A stretch of DNA of 8,424 nt from JBIOYL01 sp044870185 (GTDB lineage: Bacteria > Actinomycetota > CALGFH01), in assembly GCA_044870185.1 (NCBI GenBank), contig JBIOYL010000072.1, forward strand, positions 1-8,424, written 5' to 3'. Each line of letters opens with the position of its first letter. Position 1 is the first letter of the stretch. Made by a program: the position numbers and the translations under genes. The notes beneath the pieces are model-generated. The model did not search any database. It saw nothing but the letters and a program-made list of their open reading frames with translations, and was not told where the DNA came from. Positions 5,601 through 8,424 of this stretch are shown here, piece after piece.

Positions 5601-6516
5601 GGAGCCGCCGGCCGGCCGGACCGCGTTCTTCGACGTCGACAAGACGCTGCTGCCCGGCTCCAGCCTGTACCTGTTCGCCCGCGGGCTGTACAAGCGCGGC
5701 TTCTACGGCTGGCGGGACATCGCCGGGTTCGCGCTCGGGCAGATCACCTTCCGGATCACCGGCGCGGAGGGCCAGCGTGGCATCGAGGCCGCCCGCGAGT
5801 CGGCCACCGCGTTCATCGCCGGCAAGCGCCGAGCCGACCTCACCCAGCTCGGCCACGACATCGTCGTCGAGGTCATCGGCCCGCGCATCTACCCGGGCAT
5901 GCGCCGCGTCATCGACCAGCACCGCGCCGGCGGCGACCGCACCTTCCTGGTCACCGCCGCGCCGAGGGAGCTGGCCGAGGCCATCGCCCGCTACCTCGGC
6001 ATGGATGGGGCGCTCGGCACCGAGGCCGAGCTCGCCGCGGACGGCACCTACACGGGCAGGCTGCTCGGCCCGGTGCTGCACGGCCAGGCCAAGCTCGACG
6101 CCGTCACCAGGCTGGCCGCCGAGCAGGGCTGTGACCTGCACCAGTGCAGCGCCTACTCGGACTCGGTGAACGACCGCCCGCTGCTGGAGGGCGTCGGCCA
6201 TCCGGTCGCGGTCAACCCGGACCGGATGCTGCGCCGGCTCGCCCGCGAGCGGGGCTGGCCGATCCAGGACTTCCGCAGGCGCCGGCGCCTGCTGCTCGTG
6301 TGGATCCCGGGGGCGGCGACGGCCGCCGCGGTGGGTGCGGGGGTGATCGCCGTGCTCGAGCGCCGGCAGCGGCGCGGCATCGAACACACGACGCGACCGC
6401 CGGCACCGGCGGCGGCGGTCAGGCGTCCGGGTCGTCGGCCTCCTCGCCGCCGAGCGGCAGGCCGCCCTCGCTCAGCACGGCCGCGACCTCGTCATCGCTC
6501 AGCCCCCGTGTCGTGA
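5536..6516 (+). CDS. HAD-IB family hydrolase with C-terminal membrane segment (326 aa)
   Basis: This is a haloacid-dehalogenase-superfamily phosphatase of subfamily IB (SerB-like fold). Motif I is FFDVDKTLL with D33 as nucleophile and D35 as acid/base, motif II is VTAAP with T140, motif III is K186 in GQAKLDAV, and motif IV is YSDSVNDRPLL with D209 and D213. A helical cap lies between motifs I and II. After the catalytic domain comes FRRRRR and one hydrophobic stretch (about 252-274), then a basic Pro/Arg/Ala-rich tail of about 50 residues. This suggests a membrane-attached enzyme, perhaps acting on a phospholipid or lipid-linked intermediate; the substrate is unknown. The start at 5536 overlaps the decarboxylase stop (ATGA), implying translational coupling. 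In-frame ATGs at 5560 and 5584 are alternatives, and the first 25 residues are repeats outside the family domain. The last 98 bp overlap the convergent DUF5319 gene. Confidence 0.85.
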   Translation: MSTPPGGPMRTPPDEPMRAPLREPPAGRTAFFDVDKTLLPGSSLYLFARGLYKRGFYGWRDIAGFALGQITFRITGAEGQRGIEAARESATAFIAGKRRADLTQLGHDIVVEVIGPRIYPGMRRVIDQHRAGGDRTFLVTAAPRELAEAIARYLGMDGALGTEAELAADGTYTGRLLGPVLHGQAKLDAVTRLAAEQGCDLHQCSAYSDSVNDRPLLEGVGHPVAVNPDRMLRRLARERGWPIQDFRRRRRLLLVWIPGAATAAAVGAGVIAVLERRQRRGIEHTTRPPAPAAAVRRPGRRPPRRRAAGRPRSARPRPRHRSAPVS

Positions 6517-6922
6517 GCGCGCGGCGCAGCCGGTGTGCCGCCTCGATCGGCGAGGTCCAGCCGTCCCGCACATGGCCGGACTCCTGCTCGCCTTCGAGCA
6601 GGCCGTCCACGAAGCCCTTGGCGTAGTCCCAGGTGACGTAGTGGTCGACCGACGGCTCGAACGCGGGCTCGTGTACCCGCGGCTCGCCGTGCTCGAGGAT
6701 GTGCTCCAGGTTCTCGCGCAGCAGGCTCCAGGCGAAGAAATGGTCCTCTTCGCAGTCGGGGCAGGGGATGACCACCCCGCGGAAGCCGCGTGGCTCCAGT
6801 GCCTCGCGGAACTCCGCCAGGTCGGCGAGGTCCTCCAGGAGCGAGGCGCGTTCCTCCTCGTCGATGGGCTCGCCGGGAGCGTCGTCGTATTCGGGCTCGA
6901 ACGGGTCGTATGGGTCGGGCAC
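6419..6922 (-). CDS. DUF5319 family protein (167 aa), Rv3412-like
   Basis: This is a conserved actinobacterial protein of unknown function, recognised by the acidic N-terminus DPYDPFEPEYDD, a helical segment near residues 22-42, the core RGVVIPCPDCEEDHFFAW (residues 48-65; C54 and C57 form a CPxC pair) and the segment VDHYVTWDYAKGFVDGLLEG (92-111). Family members are often encoded beside the guaB/guaB3 purine genes, and here the gene is divergent from guaB3. It is somewhat longer than the roughly 135 residues I recall for Rv3412, through an extra C-terminal tail. The protein is strongly acidic, with no membrane segment. The start is GTG at 6922, supported by AGAGG at 6 nt (6929-6933); there is no in-frame ATG before the conserved N-terminus. 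The two cysteines could help bind a metal or be redox active, but I see no second Cys pair. Confidence 0.85.
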   Translation of the reverse strand: MPDPYDPFEPEYDDAPGEPIDEEERASLLEDLADLAEFREALEPRGFRGVVIPCPDCEEDHFFAWSLLRENLEHILEHGEPRVHEPAFEPSVDHYVTWDYAKGFVDGLLEGEQESGHVRDGWTSPIEAAHRLRRALTTRGLSDDEVAAVLSEGGLPLGGEEADDPDA

Positions 6923-6928
6923 TGGCTA

Positions 6929-6933
6929 CCTCT
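6929..6933 (-). promoter_or_regulatory. Ribosome-binding site fixing the GTG start of DUF5319
   Basis: AGAGG on the minus strand lies 6 nt before GTG 6922, which supports the non-ATG start. Confidence 0.6.
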
Positions 6934-7018
6934 GGCAACGATGCTGTCGACCAGCAGATGGTACCGCCGAAGCGCCCCTCCTGGCCGCCCCGGCCGCCCG
7001 CCCGGCCGGCGCCCCTGC

Positions 7019-7048
7019 TTGACCTGCGGCGACGGGCGCTGGTAGCGT
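7019..7048 (+). promoter_or_regulatory. Housekeeping-type promoter of guaB3
   Basis: TTGACC (7019-7024) is followed after 18 bp by TAGCGT (7043-7048), matching TTGACN and TANNNT of actinobacterial group-1 sigma promoters. Transcription would start near 7055, leaving a leader of about 120 nt before the GTG. That leader contains a terminator-like hairpin. No comparably good promoter was found for the divergent DUF5319 gene; TACCAT at 6963-6958 on the minus strand is a weak candidate. Confidence 0.55.
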
Positions 7049-7066
7049 CGAGCATGCTGTTGCGAC

Positions 7067-7104
7067 CGGACCCAGCGCGCTTCGCGCCCGGGTCCGTTTT
7101 CGTT
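7067..7104 (+). terminator. Terminator-like hairpin with T-run in the guaB3 leader
   Basis: CGGACCC (7067-7073) pairs perfectly with GGGTCCG (7090-7096). Inside this, GCGCG (7075-7079) pairs with CGCGC (7083-7087) around a CTT loop, with one unpaired base on the left and two on the right. The 12-bp stem is followed at once by TTTTCGTT (7097-7104), unusual in DNA this rich in GC. It lies between the predicted promoter and the guaB3 start. It could be an attenuator or a terminator of short transcripts. If transcription starts near 7055, only about 12 nt precede the stem, which is little room for a classical riboswitch. Confidence 0.5.
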
Positions 7105-7122
7105 CCCCATCCCATCGCCGTT

Positions 7123-7139
7123 CGACCGGGGGGAGGTCG
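7123..7139 (+). promoter_or_regulatory. Small hairpin in the guaB3 leader
   Basis: CGACC (7123-7127) and GGTCG (7135-7139) form a 5-bp stem with loop GGGGGGA. The purine-rich loop resembles a ribosome-binding sequence, but it is about 35 nt from the start codon, so it is not the true site. It may be leader structure or chance. Confidence 0.25.
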
Positions 7140-7163
7140 CCCGAGCCCCCGGCATCGCCCTAC

Positions 7164-7169
7164 GGAGGG
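7164..7169 (+). promoter_or_regulatory. Ribosome-binding site fixing the GTG start of guaB3
   Basis: GGAGGG ends 5 nt before GTG 7175, which makes the GTG start secure. Confidence 0.75.
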
Positions 7170-7174
7170 ACACT

Positions 7175-8335
7175 GTGGCCGAGGTAGAGATCGGGATCGG
7201 CAAGAGCGGCCGGCGGGCCTACGGGCTCGACGACATCGCGATCGTGCCGAGCCGCCGCACCCGCGACCCCGACGACATCGACATCTCCTGGAACCTGGAC
7301 GCCTACCGCTTCGAGCTGCCCTTGCTCGCCTCGGCCATGGACGGGGTGGTCTCGCCCCGCATCGCCATCGAGATCGGGCGCCTTGGCGGGCTCGGCGTGC
7401 TGAACCTCGAGGGCCTGTGGACCCGCTACACCGACCCGGACGAGGTCTATGCCGAGATCGCCGGCCTGCCCGACGCCGAGGCAACCAAGCGCATGCAGGA
7501 GATCTACCGGGAGCCGGTCAAGCCCGAGCTGGTCGGCCGGCGCGTCCAGGAGATCAAGCTCGGCGGGGTCGTGGCGGCCGCCTCGCTCACCCCACAGCGG
7601 GTGGAGCGCTACCACCACCTGGCGCTCGAAGCCGGCCTCGACATCCTGGTCATCCAAGGCACGGTGGTGTCGGCCGAGCACGTGTCGAGCGCGACCGAGC
7701 CGCTCAACCTGAAGACCTTCATCTCCCGCTACGACCTGCCCGTGCTCGTGGGCGGCTGCGCCTCCTACGCGACCGCGCTGCACCTGATGCGCACCGGCGC
7801 GGCCGGTGTCCTCGTGGGTGTCGGGCCGGGTGCGGCCTGCACCACCCGGGGCGTGCTCGGCATCGGCGTGCCCCAGGCCACGGCGCTGGCCGACGCGGCC
7901 GGCGCGCGCATGCGCCACCTCGAGGAGACCGGCCGCTACGTGCACGTCATCGCCGACGGCGGCATGCGCACCGGCGGCGACATCGCCAAGGCGATCGCCT
8001 GCGGTGCCGACGCGGTCATGCTCGGCTCGCCGCTGGCCCGGGCCGTCGAGGCGCCCGGCCGCGGCTACCACTGGGGCATGGCGACGTTCCATCCGGAGCT
8101 GCCCCGGGGCACCCGGGTCAAGACGACGACGCTCGGGACCCTGCGGGAGATCCTGCTCGGCCCGGCACCCACGGGTGATGGGACCAGGAACCTGTTCGGG
8201 GCGCTGCGCACCTCGATGGCGACCTGCGGCTACCAGACGGTCAAGGAGTTCCAGAAGGCCGAGGTCATGGTCGCGCCGGCGTTGCAGACCGAGGGCAAGC
8301 TGCTGCAGCGCACGCAGGGCGTGGGGGTCGGCTAG
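7175..8335 (+). CDS. guaB3: GuaB3, IMP dehydrogenase/GMP reductase family protein (386 aa)
   Basis: This is a cytosolic (beta/alpha)8-barrel enzyme of purine nucleotide metabolism. It belongs to the GuaB3 group, which resembles IMP dehydrogenase but lacks the CBS-domain insertion; a cyanobacterial member has been reported to act as a GMP reductase. The N-terminus has the group's GKSGRRAYGLDDIAIVPS (residues 9-26). LASAMDGVVSP (51-61) is the barrel start, the catalytic loop is GPGAACTTRGVLGIGVPQA (217-235) with C222 as the expected thioimidate nucleophile, and the phosphate-binding region includes ADGGMRTGGDIAKA (260-273) and GADAVMLGSPLA (277-288). The C-terminal segment includes MATCGYQTVKEFQKAEV (348-364). 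Length is normal. GTG start with GGAGGG at 5 nt. DUF5319 is divergent upstream. Whether this member reduces GMP or has another activity cannot be settled from the sequence. Confidence 0.94.
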   Translation: MAEVEIGIGKSGRRAYGLDDIAIVPSRRTRDPDDIDISWNLDAYRFELPLLASAMDGVVSPRIAIEIGRLGGLGVLNLEGLWTRYTDPDEVYAEIAGLPDAEATKRMQEIYREPVKPELVGRRVQEIKLGGVVAAASLTPQRVERYHHLALEAGLDILVIQGTVVSAEHVSSATEPLNLKTFISRYDLPVLVGGCASYATALHLMRTGAAGVLVGVGPGAACTTRGVLGIGVPQATALADAAGARMRHLEETGRYVHVIADGGMRTGGDIAKAIACGADAVMLGSPLARAVEAPGRGYHWGMATFHPELPRGTRVKTTTLGTLREILLGPAPTGDGTRNLFGALRTSMATCGYQTVKEFQKAEVMVAPALQTEGKLLQRTQGVGVG

Positions 8336-8348
8336 GGCGCAGGCGCCT

Positions 8349-8366
8349 TGCCCGCGGACGTGGGCA
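8349..8366. repeat. Small inverted repeat after guaB3
   Basis: TGCCC (8349-8353) and GGGCA (8362-8366) pair across 8 nt. It sits directly before the larger hairpin and may be part of the same termination region. Alone it is weak. Confidence 0.3.
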
Positions 8367-8401
8367 GGGGGCGCGGGCGGCCGCGCCTGGCCCGCGCCCC
8401 C
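8367..8401 (+). terminator. Strong GC hairpin downstream of guaB3, probable terminator
   Basis: GGGGGCGCGGGC (8367-8378) is perfectly complementary to GCCCGCGCCCCC (8390-8401), with an 11-nt loop. It lies 31 bp after the guaB3 stop. There is no T-run, but U-less GC hairpins are often proposed as terminators in Actinobacteria. Base composition alone makes such stems more likely here, so confidence is moderate. Confidence 0.5.
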
Positions 8402-8424
8402 TCGGCGCGGCCGGGCTGCGTCTC

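Overview
The window is very GC-rich and densely coded. It looks like chromosomal DNA from an actinobacterium (Actinomycetota), possibly an unusual or deeply branching lineage. The main evidence is the right end: guaB3, an IMP-dehydrogenase-like gene typical of Actinobacteria (and Cyanobacteria), lies divergent to a DUF5319 gene (Rv3412 type). A perfect match to the actinobacterial/Gram-positive LexA box supports the same placement. The genus cannot be read from the sequence.

Layout. (1) 45-1509, minus strand: an unidentified 90-residue protein made of two diverged copies of one 34-residue unit, then a complete aldo/keto reductase. (2) 1510-1861: a 352-bp divergent intergenic region holding the LexA (SOS) box TCGAAC-N4-GTTCGA, a run of imperfect GC-rich repeats, and an extended -10 promoter just before the next operon. 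(3) 1862-6516, plus strand: a tight three-gene operon of UDP-glucose 6-dehydrogenase, UDP-glucuronate decarboxylase interrupted by a 462-residue intein, and a membrane-anchored HAD-IB phosphatase-like protein. The gaps are 3 bp and then a 4-bp ATGA overlap. (4) 6419-6922, minus strand: DUF5319, whose 3' end overlaps the HAD gene convergently. (5) 6923-7174: a divergent promoter region with a terminator-like hairpin in the guaB3 leader. (6) 7175-8335: guaB3, followed by a strong GC hairpin.

How the genes work together. Ugd oxidises UDP-glucose to UDP-glucuronate, and the next enzyme decarboxylates that to UDP-xylose. The operon therefore looks like a two-step supply line of nucleotide sugars for a cell-surface glycan or glycolipid. 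The HAD protein may act on a phosphorylated lipid or sugar intermediate, but its substrate cannot be read. The decarboxylase is active only if the intein splices out. Removing it restores a 316-residue protein with the conserved R-I-F-N/T-F-G junction, so in principle UDP-xylose supply depends on protein splicing.

The most noteworthy items are the intein with its damaged second LAGLIDADG motif, the SOS box in front of the duplicated small protein, and the hairpin plus T-run in the guaB3 leader.
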